A DNA stretch of 64,000 nucleotides, taken from positions 248,001-312,000 of the forward strand of contig NZ_JAKGAN010000002.1 in NCBI RefSeq assembly GCF_023061135.1, given 5' to 3'. The stretch comes from Chromohalobacter sarecensis. Lineage in GTDB: Bacteria; Pseudomonadota; Gammaproteobacteria; Pseudomonadales; Halomonadaceae. The position numbers were made by a program, and so were the translations under genes. The notes under the pieces were generated by a model. That model saw only the letters and a program-made list of their open reading frames with translations. It was not told the origin of the DNA and searched no databases. Position 1 is the first letter of the stretch, and each line of letters begins with the position of its first letter. This document shows, one piece after another, positions 8,930 to 16,736 of the stretch.

Positions 8930-9532
8930 TCAAGGTTTGCCGGCGTCATCGCCCCATACCGCCTCAAGACGGTCGTCGCGGCCGCAACCGGCCCGGTAGA
9001 AGCGGTAACGCACGGGGTTTTTCTTGTAGAAGTTCTGGTGGTATTCCTCGGCGTCCCAGAAGGGCGCTTTCGGCTCGATGCGTGTCTTGACGCCGCGCTC
9101 GAAGTGCGTTTCCACGGCTTTTTTGGAGGCTTCGGCGAGGCGTCGCTGGCGCTTGTCGAGAGGGAAGATGGCGCTACGGTATTGGCTACCGACATCGCAG
9201 AATTGGCGTCCCTCGGCAAAGGGATCGATATTGTGCCAGAACACGTCGAGCAGCGTGTCGTAGTCGACGACCTCGTCATCGTAGACGACCTTGACCGCCT
9301 CGGCATGGCCGGTAGTGCCGCTGCTGACCTGCTCGTAGGTGGGACGCTCGCTATCACCGCCGATATAGCCGGAGGTTGTCGAGACGACGCCTTCGAGTTT
9401 GTCGTAAGGCGGTTCCATGCACCAGAAACAGCCACCGGCGAAGATGGCCTCGCGTTGTGCGGCATGCGCCTGGGAGATGGGAACGACTGCAAGCGTTGTG
9501 AGTAGAGCTAACGCCATCACGGGAAAGCGCAT
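8930..9532 (-). CDS. msrA: Periplasmic peptide-methionine (S)-S-oxide reductase
   Basis: A 200-residue MsrA with a cleavable signal peptide (hydrophobic stretch 4-20, cleavage near A-H-A-A), so it should repair oxidised methionines in exported proteins. The catalytic motif G-G-C-F-W-C contains C35, and a resolving cysteine is visible in R-A-G-C-G-R-D near the C-terminus. The acidic V-V-Y-D-D-E and F-W-H-N-I-D-P blocks are typical. The ATG at 9532 was chosen for the AGGAG just upstream and for the signal peptide; a 20-residue longer start lacks both. Single gene. Confidence 0.93.
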   Translation of the reverse strand: MRFPVMALALLTTLAVVPISQAHAAQREAIFAGGCFWCMEPPYDKLEGVVSTTSGYIGGDSERPTYEQVSSGTTGHAEAVKVVYDDEVVDYDTLLDVFWHNIDPFAEGRQFCDVGSQYRSAIFPLDKRQRRLAEASKKAVETHFERGVKTRIEPKAPFWDAEEYHQNFYKKNPVRYRFYRAGCGRDDRLEAVWGDDAGKP

Positions 9533-9627
9533 CGGGAAGCTCCTGAACGTCGGGTTCGTCGGGTTAATGTGCCATGCTGATGTGCTGAACATACATCAAG
9601 TCTACTCGAAAAATAGCGAGAACTCGC

Positions 9628-10302
9628 ATGCTGGATAAATGGACGAATGCCTGGGTTGCGCCGGTACTGGCGCGCTGCGCCATTGGCTTGGGGCGTCGTG
9701 GCGTGACGCCGACGCAACTGACGGTGGGCGGCTTTGCAATCGGCATGCTGGCGCTGCCGTTATTGGCCTATCAGGCCTATGGTCTGGCACTTTTGGCGAT
9801 TGTTCTCAATCGCGCGTGTGACGGTCTGGATGGCGCCTTGGCGCGTCATCTGCAATGTCAAAGCGACGCTGGCGGATTTCTCGATATCGCCCTGGACTTC
9901 GTCTTCTATGCCGCCGTTGTATTGGGATTCGCGCTCGCCGACCCGGTACAAAACGCCTTGCCTGCGGCCTTTTTGCTCTTCGCGTTCATGGGGACCGGCG
10001 CCTCGTTTTTGGCCTTTGCGATCGCCGCGACACGCCATGGCTTGGAGCGTCCGCATTTCGAGCACAAGGCGTTTTACTACCTGGATGGTTTGACCGAAGG
10101 TACCGAGACAATCATTGCCTTCGTCGTTTTCTGCCTGTGGCCGGCATATTTTCCCGGGTTGGCGGTCTTCTTCGCGCTGGCGTGCCTGCTGACGGCGGCG
10201 ATGCGTATCGGGGGAGGCTACCGTGCCTTGAGCAGGGCTGAAGGTGGCTCCGGAGAATCATTCGGGAAAGAGGCTGACTCATCGAGAGATAAGCCCTGGT
10301 AA
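9628..10302 (+). CDS. CDP-alcohol phosphatidyltransferase family protein
   Basis: A 224-residue multi-spanning inner-membrane enzyme. It carries the complete signature D-x2-D-G-x2-A-R-x8-G-x3-D-x3-D (about residues 65-89), whose aspartates bind the metal and the CDP group. Family members move a phosphatidyl group from CDP-diacylglycerol to an alcohol in phospholipid synthesis. About five to six further hydrophobic helices follow. It does not look like PgsA, and the acceptor alcohol is not clear. It starts 95 bp from the divergent msrA and ends at a strong terminator. Confidence 0.85.
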   Translation: MLDKWTNAWVAPVLARCAIGLGRRGVTPTQLTVGGFAIGMLALPLLAYQAYGLALLAIVLNRACDGLDGALARHLQCQSDAGGFLDIALDFVFYAAVVLGFALADPVQNALPAAFLLFAFMGTGASFLAFAIAATRHGLERPHFEHKAFYYLDGLTEGTETIIAFVVFCLWPAYFPGLAVFFALACLLTAAMRIGGGYRALSRAEGGSGESFGKEADSSRDKPW

Positions 10303-10318
10303 GCGGGGCGTAGACATG

Positions 10319-10348
10319 AAACGGGCGGCCCGCAGGCCGCCCGTTTTT
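10319..10348. terminator. Intrinsic terminator between CDP-alcohol transferase and slyD
   Basis: A 12-bp stem (AAACGGGCGGCC with GGCCGCCCGTTT) has the loop CGCA and is followed by TTTTT on the plus strand. On the minus strand it ends in GTTTC, so it may also serve slyD. Confidence 0.9.
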
Positions 10349-10373
10349 ACGTCAGGTGTTGCGAAGGAGCGTC

Positions 10374-10862
10374 TTAGTGCTCCTGTTCCTGATCGCCTTC
10401 ACCGTGTACGTGACCGTGTTCGGCTTCTTCCTCGGAAGCTTCACGCACTTCAGCGATCTCGACATCGAAATTCAATGTCTGACCGGCCAGCGGATGGTTG
10501 CCATCGACGGTGACGGTGTCGCCTTCGACCTGGGTGACCGTGACCATGAGCGGGCCACCCTGGGTCTGCGCCTGGAACTGCATGCCCGGTTGAATATCGT
10601 CGACACCCTGGAAGGCATCGCGCGGCACTTCTTGCATCAGGCCGGGCTGTGTTTCACCGTAGCCTTCTGCCGGCTCGACGGTGACTTTGAGGTTCTCGCC
10701 GCTCTGACGGCCTTCCAGTTCCTTTTCCAGCCCTGGAATGATGTTGCCCGCGCCGTGCAGGTAAGTCAGAGGATCGCGGCCTTCCGAGCTGTCCAGCACT
10801 TCACCCTCGTTATTGGTAAGGGTGTAGTGGAAGGAAACCACGGAATTCTGGGCAATCTGCAT
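10374..10862 (-). CDS. slyD: FKBP-type peptidyl-prolyl isomerase, SlyD type
   Basis: A 162-residue cytosolic prolyl isomerase/chaperone. It has the split FKBP fold: an N-terminal strand pair, the G-x-G-N-I-I-P-G-L-E motif near 37-46, the insert-in-flap domain (about 70-125) and a return to FKBP. The tail is acidic and His-containing (E-E-E-A-E-H-G-H-V-H-G), shorter than the metal-binding tail of E. coli SlyD but of the same kind, so nickel binding is possible. It may help hydrogenase or Tat-substrate folding in relatives; no such genes are nearby. Confidence 0.92.
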   Translation of the reverse strand: MQIAQNSVVSFHYTLTNNEGEVLDSSEGRDPLTYLHGAGNIIPGLEKELEGRQSGENLKVTVEPAEGYGETQPGLMQEVPRDAFQGVDDIQPGMQFQAQTQGGPLMVTVTQVEGDTVTVDGNHPLAGQTLNFDVEIAEVREASEEEAEHGHVHGEGDQEQEH

Positions 10863-11126
10863 GTTGAAGACCTTTCTGGGTGTATGTCGCCACCCATGGT
10901 AACGCGCTCACCCAAGTGTGTCAGGGGTCTCTCGGGGTTTTCATATGCCCTTTGAGTTGCATGACGATACTTCAAGGTGCATCGGGAACGAATTCACCGG
11001 CGAACGGTCTTTTTATAACACCCTGCGTCAGGACGTCGCGCCGGTTGCGCGGTAAAGGGGGTGACGGTACCCTGCCGAGATTGGTGCATTTGAAAGATTA
11101 CCGACGTTGCCTATCAGGAGGCCAAC

Positions 11127-11411
11127 ATGACCGTAACGCTGATCTGGCTGATCGCTTTCGCCGTGATTCTTTTCCTGGCACTGCGTGCGTGGGATGGTTC
11201 TCTCGGAAAGATGATCATGCGCCGCATTCCGCAGGCGTTGCAGCTGGGCGGTGACGATCGTTGGGTGTGGAGCATTGCCCTGGCCGTGTTGGGCGCCACC
11301 TTCATCGTCAATCCGATTTCGATGTTACTGACGCTGATTCTTCTGGCGCTGTTTTTCTGGATCGCCAAGCGCTTGGGATGCTGGTTGATGCGCCGCGTCA
11401 AATTACATTGA
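11127..11411 (+). CDS. Small membrane protein of unknown function
   Basis: A 94-residue protein with three hydrophobic stretches (about 4-20, 47-63 and 64-82) and basic ends. A good AGGAGG lies 6 bases before the ATG, which supports real translation. No motif I recognise. It stands alone between slyD (divergent) and the lpxR-like gene (convergent), with a hairpin after the stop. Confidence 0.65.
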   Translation: MTVTLIWLIAFAVILFLALRAWDGSLGKMIMRRIPQALQLGGDDRWVWSIALAVLGATFIVNPISMLLTLILLALFFWIAKRLGCWLMRRVKLH

Positions 11412-11434
11412 CGAAAAGCCGTTTTGCGATAGAT

Positions 11435-11460
11435 CAATGCCCCGCTGATGCGGGGCATTG
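11435..11460. terminator. Terminator-like hairpin between convergent genes
   Basis: A perfect 11-bp stem (CAATGCCCCGC / GCGGGGCATTG) has the loop TGAT and lies between the small membrane protein gene and the lpxR-like gene. There is no clear T-run on either side. Confidence 0.6.
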
Positions 11461-11476
11461 TCGTTATCGGGGAGCG

Positions 11477-12466
11477 TCACAGCCACAGTGAAAGCGTCAA
11501 TGAGCCAAACTGGTCACCTTCGTCTTGGGCTTCGAATTCGTGGGTCCGCCAGACGCTGGTGTAGGTGAGCTGCCAGCTGTCCCACGTCAAGGCGATACCG
11601 GCCAACGCATCGCCGACCCATTGGCGGCGGTCCACTGAGTGGCTGTCCTCGAAGGTATTGCCGTCGAGCAACAGGTTGTGGGCCATGAAGCGACCCTCGA
11701 GGCTCGCGAACGCATACCAGCCAAATCCTTGGCCGGGTGTGAAATGGCTTCGGCCGCTTTGGGCGGGGGCGACGGCAGGCATACCGGCACTATTGTGTAG
11801 GTTATCGCCGATACGCAGGCCCACGCCGCTTGCGGCATACGTATACAGGTTGCCGAGGGCAAAGCCTGCATTGGGGCCGTATTCCATGTCCAGGTTGCCG
11901 AGCGAGTCTTGCAGCCACCAACTGCGCTTGTAGGTCAGGTTGAGCACCGGTTCGTTATGAAGCTGGTGCGACCAGCCTTTGGGTTCGTCGCTACCGATGA
12001 GGTGATGAAAGTTCTTCTGTACGGCTTCCCCCCCCGATGCCGGCCCGACGATGCCGGCGTCGAAGTGGAGATCGTCCGCCTGGCGCCAGCCATTGTATTG
12101 GTGGTCATCGAAGAGTGACACGCCGGCGTAGAGCAGGCCCGCATAGGGCCGGTCGTTCTCGACGAGGTCCGAGCGGTCGATATCGTTGGGTGTGTAAATC
12201 TGCTGGCCGGCACGATAAGCCACGCCGTCGAGATCGGCGCCCGACCAGCCGGGCACGGCGTCGGCGAGACGTCGTGTCCAGTGCGCCTCATCGGGTTTGA
12301 AGGACCAGTCGACTTCCAAACCATTGGTGTAATGCCCGTCGTCACCGCTGGCGAAAAGGTCGTTTTCGCTCTTGATCGTGAGCATTCCATCGGCCAGCAC
12401 GGGGCTGGAGAAGGCTGTAAAGGCAAGGGTAGAGACGAGGTAACCGAGCGTGCGCCCTTTGTTCAT
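11477..12466 (-). CDS. lpxR: Lipid A deacylase, LpxR family
   Basis: A 329-residue outer-membrane protein with a signal peptide ending near V-L-A-D. The mature part has the LpxR landmarks: S-E-N-D-L-F near the N-terminus (Asn-Asp pair of the active site), H-Y-T-N-G, a Y-T-P-N-D...D-R-P-Y-A-G-L-L-Y block, and the H-H-L-I-G segment with the probable catalytic His followed by W-S-H-Q-L-x-N-E-P. It ends in an aromatic residue pattern typical of beta barrels (S-L-W-L). LpxR removes the 3'-acyloxyacyl group of lipid A in the outer leaflet. The family name is firm; activity on this host's lipid A is inferred. Confidence 0.85.
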   Translation of the reverse strand: MNKGRTLGYLVSTLAFTAFSSPVLADGMLTIKSENDLFASGDDGHYTNGLEVDWSFKPDEAHWTRRLADAVPGWSGADLDGVAYRAGQQIYTPNDIDRSDLVENDRPYAGLLYAGVSLFDDHQYNGWRQADDLHFDAGIVGPASGGEAVQKNFHHLIGSDEPKGWSHQLHNEPVLNLTYKRSWWLQDSLGNLDMEYGPNAGFALGNLYTYAASGVGLRIGDNLHNSAGMPAVAPAQSGRSHFTPGQGFGWYAFASLEGRFMAHNLLLDGNTFEDSHSVDRRQWVGDALAGIALTWDSWQLTYTSVWRTHEFEAQDEGDQFGSLTLSLWL

Positions 12467-12499
12467 GAGACGATTTTCCTATCCGTGGCGTATCACGCT

Positions 12500-12517
12500 A
12501 CATACGATAGCGTATGT
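12500..12517. promoter_or_regulatory. Inverted repeat upstream of the lpxR-like gene
   Basis: ACATACG-ATAG-CGTATGT is a 7-bp perfect inverted repeat 34-51 bases upstream of the lpxR-like start codon. Its size and position suit a repressor or activator site, but no regulator is identified. Confidence 0.35.
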
Positions 12518-12552
12518 AAAAAGGTTCGAACAGGAAAAATTAGCGTGCTTTT

Positions 12553-12582
12553 AAAGCTCATGCCCCCATCGAGAGCATGAGC
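12553..12582 (-). terminator. Intrinsic terminator of the glycine-zipper lipoprotein gene
   Basis: Read on the minus strand, an 8-bp stem (GCTCATGC / GCATGAGC, 11-base loop) is followed by TTTAAAAGC. It lies 15 bases past the stop of the gene at 12597-13064. Confidence 0.5.
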
Positions 12583-12596
12583 GCTGTGACATTGGC

Positions 12597-13064
12597 TCAG
12601 TAGGGGGCGACGCTGAGATTGGCCCCGCTGCCGACCATGCGCACTTGTTGTCCTACCTGCCAGTTGCGGTCAGCCTTCTGGACCACGACGACGGAATCGC
12701 CGCTATCGCGCCGAATTTCTATCTCCCAGGCCTGGGTACGGTTGGCGGCATTCTCGACCTTACTGCCGGCAACGCTGCCGCCGATGGCTCCGGCCGCCGC
12801 AGCGATGGTGCTTCCAGAACCCCCGCCGACCTGGTTCCCCAGCAAGCCACCCAGTACGGCGCCGCCTAGGCCACCTAGAATGCCTTCGTTCTGATCGCCG
12901 GCCTGAATCTGCACTTGGCGCACCGACGTGATGGTGCCGTAAGTCACCGACTGCGCGGTCTCGGCTTGCCCGCTGCGATAGACATCGCCGGAATAAGGCG
13001 AGGTGTTGGCACAACCGGCCAGTGCCAATGTTCCGATGAGTGCTAAAGGAAGTAGTGCTTTCAT
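12597..13064 (-). CDS. Glycine-zipper 2TM outer-membrane lipoprotein, SlyB/Pcp type
   Basis: A 155-residue lipoprotein. A short signal ends in L-A-G-C, then a Y-x-x-I-x-S-V-R-x-V-Q-I strand, a glycine zipper of two hydrophobic helices (G-G-L-G-G-A-V-L-G-G-L-L-G and A-G-A-I-G-G-S-V-A-G, about residues 70-105) and a C-terminal strand domain. This is the SlyB/PcpA architecture. In enterobacteria SlyB supports outer-membrane integrity and is PhoP-controlled; no such control can be read here. The ATG at 13064 has CGGAGG at good spacing and starts the signal peptide; an upstream ATG seven codons earlier is less likely. Confidence 0.87.
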   Translation of the reverse strand: MKALLPLALIGTLALAGCANTSPYSGDVYRSGQAETAQSVTYGTITSVRQVQIQAGDQNEGILGGLGGAVLGGLLGNQVGGGSGSTIAAAAGAIGGSVAGSKVENAANRTQAWEIEIRRDSGDSVVVVQKADRNWQVGQQVRMVGSGANLSVAPY

Positions 13065-13179
13065 GCGACCTCCGTTGCTTGCCATACTGTTTTAAAACAG
13101 TGTTCTCAAACTATTCTAGCGCGTTGTGACGATGCCTGCCAGTGCTGGCGACGAAGACGTGTCGCTGCGCTGCGCTGCG

Positions 13180-13644
13180 TTAATCGTCTGGCTGCCGATA
13201 ATGGTAGACGAGTCGCTCATTCTTGTGCGGTCCTGCGATATGCCATTCGAGTCGAAAGCCATGGGGCTCGAGGTCGAGCCGGGCCTGGTAGGTATCGGCA
13301 CCGCAGAGATGCGGCGACTTGCTGATCAATGTGGTCGCCGATTCGGCGACGAGATCGAATAGCCAGACCGCTGCGTCGGGGCCACGGCGCTCATGATAGA
13401 GCGCGATATGCTCAGGATGAAAATCCCAGCGATAGACGTTGCGAAACGCGACTTCGCGTGACTGTCCTTGAGGCAGGAAGTGGCCCTGTTCGATGAAGCG
13501 CACCCAGTCGGTGTGTGTCTCGGGCGTCACGATCCCCGCGCCCTGGCCGGACCAGGCCACCTGGGAGGCGTGTCCCGAGCGAGACGTGAAACTCAGTCGA
13601 CGAATACTAGGCAACAGACGTGTCAGGCGTATAATAGCAGTCAA
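13180..13644 (-). CDS. Conserved hypothetical protein, DUF6314-like
   Basis: A 154-residue soluble protein. The pattern L-L-P-S-I-R-x-L-S-F, W-S-G-Q-G, then H-P-E-H-I-A-L-Y-H-E-R-R-G and H-L-C-G-A-D-x-Y resembles the DUF6314 family, a predicted calycin-like beta barrel of unknown ligand. I recall this family only by pattern, so the assignment is moderate. The start lies 28 bp from the divergent DMT transporter start; an internal start cannot be excluded because the upstream space is so short. Confidence 0.65.
   Translation of the reverse strand: MTAIIRLTRLLPSIRRLSFTSRSGHASQVAWSGQGAGIVTPETHTDWVRFIEQGHFLPQGQSREVAFRNVYRWDFHPEHIALYHERRGPDAAVWLFDLVAESATTLISKSPHLCGADTYQARLDLEPHGFRLEWHIAGPHKNERLVYHYRQPDD
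13630..13635 (+). promoter_or_regulatory. Candidate -10 box for the DMT transporter gene
   Basis: A perfect TATAAT lies 38 bases before the ATG at 13673, but no convincing -35 hexamer is seen 16-18 bases upstream. It overlaps the first codons of the divergent gene. Confidence 0.3.
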
Positions 13645-13672
13645 CTTTAATAAATCCTGAGGTTAACCGTAA

Positions 13673-14548
13673 ATGGGGTATTTGATCGGCGTGACGACGC
13701 TCTGGGCATTTTCTTTCAGCCTGATCGGGGTCTACCTCTCCGGCCAGGTCGATAGTTATTTCGCGGTGCTGACCCGCATTGGATTGGCGGCGCTGGTCTT
13801 CCTGATCTGGCTACGTCCGCGACGTTTGCCGCTCGGGCACGTACTGGGACTGATGGCCATTGGCGCTGTACAGCTAGGCGCGATGTATATCGGTTTCTAT
13901 CAGTCGTTTCTGTTGTTGAGTGTGCCGGAAGTCTTGCTGTTCACGATCTTCACGCCACTCTACATCACTTTGATCGACGATATCCTCAAGGGGCGCTTCA
14001 CGCCATTCTATCTGTTCACCGCTGCGCTTGCCGTGCTCGGGGCGGCGGTCATCCGTTACGCTGATATCAGCGATGCCTATTGGGTCGGCTTCCTGGTCGT
14101 ACAGAGTTCGAATTTATGCTTTGCCGTGGGGCAGGTCGCCTATCGCCATTTGGCGCCACGCTTGCCTCGGGAAATAGCGCATCGCCATATCTTTGGCTGG
14201 TTCTACCTGGGGGCGTTGTGCGTGGCGCTACCGGCGTTCTGGCTGTTCGGCGATGTCACGGCATTGCCGACGACCTCGTTGCAGTGGGGCATCCTGCTAT
14301 GGCTGGGCGTCGTCGCGTCGGGACTGGGTTACTTCCTGTGGAACAAGGGCGCTTGCCGCGTCGATGCCGGGACGCTGGCGATCATGAACAATGCCTTGGT
14401 GCCCGCCGGATTGCTGGTCAATCTGCTGATCTGGAACCGCGACGCTGACGTACTGCGTCTGGTGTTGGGCGGGGGAATATTACTGGCCTCGCTGCTGATC
14501 AATACCTGGTGGCGTCGGCGCCATCAGGCATCGCTCGATGTTGCGTGA
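13673..14548 (+). CDS. DMT superfamily (EamA) transporter
   Basis: A 291-residue inner-membrane protein with ten predicted helices in two EamA repeats (about 1-125 and 140-280). The first repeat starts with W-A-F-S-F-S and the second carries L-W-L-G-V-V-A-S-G-L-G-Y-F-L-W, both typical. It resembles the carboxylate/amino acid/amine group, but the substrate is not readable. GAGGTT precedes the start. It diverges from the DUF6314-like gene. Confidence 0.83.
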   Translation: MGYLIGVTTLWAFSFSLIGVYLSGQVDSYFAVLTRIGLAALVFLIWLRPRRLPLGHVLGLMAIGAVQLGAMYIGFYQSFLLLSVPEVLLFTIFTPLYITLIDDILKGRFTPFYLFTAALAVLGAAVIRYADISDAYWVGFLVVQSSNLCFAVGQVAYRHLAPRLPREIAHRHIFGWFYLGALCVALPAFWLFGDVTALPTTSLQWGILLWLGVVASGLGYFLWNKGACRVDAGTLAIMNNALVPAGLLVNLLIWNRDADVLRLVLGGGILLASLLINTWWRRRHQASLDVA

Positions 14549-14642
14549 TAGCGTGGCGGGCACCTGTGGCGTCAGGCGGCTCTAAACCCGGAAGACGTTT
14601 CGTGTTTTCATGGTGATGACGCCTTTCGTTCAGGACATCTTC

Positions 14643-16286
14643 ATGAAGCATTCTTTGTTATCGCGTTACGGGTTTTTTACGGTGTGCTGTGTGACCACGC
14701 TGGTGACGGCGTTCATGGCCATACAGTGGCATGGATGGTGGCCGGTACCGCTGGTGAGCGGTGCGCTGGTGCTCTTGGGCATCGCCGATCTCTCGCAGCG
14801 CGGATATGCGGTACGCCGCAATTATCCCATCCTTGGCAACCTGCGTTATATCTTTCAGGCATTGCGCCCGGAGTTGCGTCAGTATCTCTTCGAGGCCGAT
14901 ACCGAGCAGTTGCCATTTTCCCATGTGCAGCGAAGTTTAGTTTATCAGCGCGCGCGTCAGCATAACGATGCGAAGCCCTTCGGGACGCTGCGCGATGTTT
15001 ACGCCAATACGTATGAATACATCGGCCATTCGATGGAAACGGCGCCGGTGGCGGAACCGGACGATTTCCGCCTGACCATCGGCAACGATCAGTGCGCGCA
15101 ACCCTATGAAATCTCGTTGTTCAACATCTCGGCGATGAGTTTCGGCGCACTGAGTGCCAATGCGATTCGCGCTCTCAACAAGGGCGCCCGGCTGGGACGC
15201 TTTGCGCATGATACTGGGGAAGGTGGCATCAGCCCGTATCATCGCGAACATGGCGGTGATCTGATCTGGGAGCTAGGCAGTGGCTACTTTGGCTGCCGTA
15301 CGCCGGCAGGCGAGTTCGACCCCGAGCGCTTTGCCGAGCAGGCCCACGATGCACAGGTCAAGATGATCGAGGTCAAGCTCAGTCAGGGGGCCAAGCCTGG
15401 CCACGGTGGGCTGCTCCCGGCAGACAAGATTACGCCGGAAATCGCCCAGACGCGGGAGATCCCCCAGGGCGAGGATTGTCTCTCGCCGGCCAGCCATCCG
15501 GCGTTCTCGACGCCGCTCGAGATGCTCGACTTCATCGCGCAATTGCGTGAGCTTTCCGGCGGCAAGCCGGTGGGCTTCAAGCTGTGCCTTGGCCAACCCT
15601 GGCAATTCATGGCCATCGTCAAGGCGATGCTCGAAACCGATATCGTGCCCGATTTCATCGTCGTCGATGGCAGTGAAGGGGGCACCGGCGCGGCCCCGGT
15701 GGAGTTTTCCGACCATTTGGGAACGCCGCTGCGAGAAGGGCTCTTGTTCGTGCATAACACGCTGGTCGGCGCAGGGCTGCGTGAGCAGGTCCGCCTAGGG
15801 GCGAGCGGCAAGATCATCAGCGCCTTCGATATCGCGAGGGTCATGGCCATGGGCGCTGATTGGGTCAATGCCGCGCGCGGCTACATGTTCGCGCTGGGCT
15901 GTATTCAATCGCAAAGCTGCCATACCAACCGCTGCCCGACCGGGGTGGCCACTCAGGACCCGCTACGTCAGAAGGCGTTGGTGGTCGGTGATAAGGCCGA
16001 GCAGGTGTATCACTTCCATCACAATACCTTGCATGCCCTGGCGGAAATGATCGCGGCGGCGGGGCTGACGCGCCCGTGGCAGATTACGCCCGATCACCTC
16101 GTGCACCGGGTTTCGGAAAACGAGGTGAAGCTGTTCACTCATCTACATCCGTTCCTGGAGCCGGGCGAGTTGTTGCGCGACCCCGTTCAGCGGCCGTTTT
16201 ATGGCCGTATCTGGCGCATGGCGCAGGCCAAGAGCTTCGCCCCCGTGCAGTTGGTTGACGCGCCGAGCGGGGCGACGGCCGCGTAG
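14643..16286 (+). CDS. Membrane-anchored FMN-binding glutamate synthase family protein
   Basis: A 547-residue protein made of an N-terminal hydrophobic region (about 10-50) and the FMN/iron-sulfur synthase domain of GltB. S-A-M-S-F-G-A-L-S-x-N-A, the H-D-T-G-E-G-G-I-S-P-Y-H block, V-D-G-x-E-G-G-T-G-A-A-P and the cluster motif C-x5-C-H-T-N-x-C-P (3Fe-4S type) are all visible. The glutamine amidotransferase domain of true GOGAT is absent, so it is one of the stand-alone synthase-like proteins of unknown electron partner. The ATG at 14643 is preferred (AGGA upstream) over an in-frame start 11 codons earlier. Confidence 0.85.
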   Translation: MKHSLLSRYGFFTVCCVTTLVTAFMAIQWHGWWPVPLVSGALVLLGIADLSQRGYAVRRNYPILGNLRYIFQALRPELRQYLFEADTEQLPFSHVQRSLVYQRARQHNDAKPFGTLRDVYANTYEYIGHSMETAPVAEPDDFRLTIGNDQCAQPYEISLFNISAMSFGALSANAIRALNKGARLGRFAHDTGEGGISPYHREHGGDLIWELGSGYFGCRTPAGEFDPERFAEQAHDAQVKMIEVKLSQGAKPGHGGLLPADKITPEIAQTREIPQGEDCLSPASHPAFSTPLEMLDFIAQLRELSGGKPVGFKLCLGQPWQFMAIVKAMLETDIVPDFIVVDGSEGGTGAAPVEFSDHLGTPLREGLLFVHNTLVGAGLREQVRLGASGKIISAFDIARVMAMGADWVNAARGYMFALGCIQSQSCHTNRCPTGVATQDPLRQKALVVGDKAEQVYHFHHNTLHALAEMIAAAGLTRPWQITPDHLVHRVSENEVKLFTHLHPFLEPGELLRDPVQRPFYGRIWRMAQAKSFAPVQLVDAPSGATAA

Positions 16287-16295
16287 TGGGTGTTT

Positions 16296-16736
16296 TCAGG
16301 CGTCATGCCGGTGCTGGAGGGGCTCGGGGGCGGTCTTGCCGTTGGCGAAGGCGGTAAGGATCGTGCATTGCGTGGCCGCGTGCGGGCCTCCGCAGCAGGC
16401 ATCGGTCAGATGGGCCAGCGCCTGGCGCATGTGATGCAGCTCGGCCAGGCGCGCGTCGATGGCGGCGAGCTTGTCCTCGGCGACGCGTTTGACCTCTTCA
16501 CAGGTGTGCGCATCGGCGTCGACCTGCAATGAAAGCAGCTCACGGATATCGGCCAGGGTAAAGCCCAGGCGCTTGGCGCGCAGGATGAAATGCAGGCGCT
16601 CGAGGTTGTCCGCAGCGTAGTAGCGATAGCCGTTGTCGCCGCGCAGGGCTTCGGGGAGTAACCCTTCCTTTTCGTAGTAGCGCAACGTGTCGACGCTGAC
16701 GCCACTACGCTCGGCGAGTTCTCCAATCCTCAACAT
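16296..16736 (-). CDS. zntR: Zn(II)-responsive MerR-family regulator
   Basis: A 146-residue MerR protein: winged helix at the N-terminus (R-I-G-E-L-A-E-R-S-G-V-S-V-D-T-L-R-Y-Y-E), a long dimerisation helix, and a metal loop. C79, C114, C115, H119 and C124 fall at exactly the positions of the zinc ligands of E. coli ZntR, so zinc sensing is strongly indicated. ZntR normally switches on the zinc exporter zntA, which is not in this window. The ATG at 16736 follows GGGAGG. The upstream DUF1853 gene runs 32 bp into this gene, so the two are probably co-transcribed. Confidence 0.92.
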   Translation of the reverse strand: MLRIGELAERSGVSVDTLRYYEKEGLLPEALRGDNGYRYYAADNLERLHFILRAKRLGFTLADIRELLSLQVDADAHTCEEVKRVAEDKLAAIDARLAELHHMRQALAHLTDACCGGPHAATQCTILTAFANGKTAPEPLQHRHDA

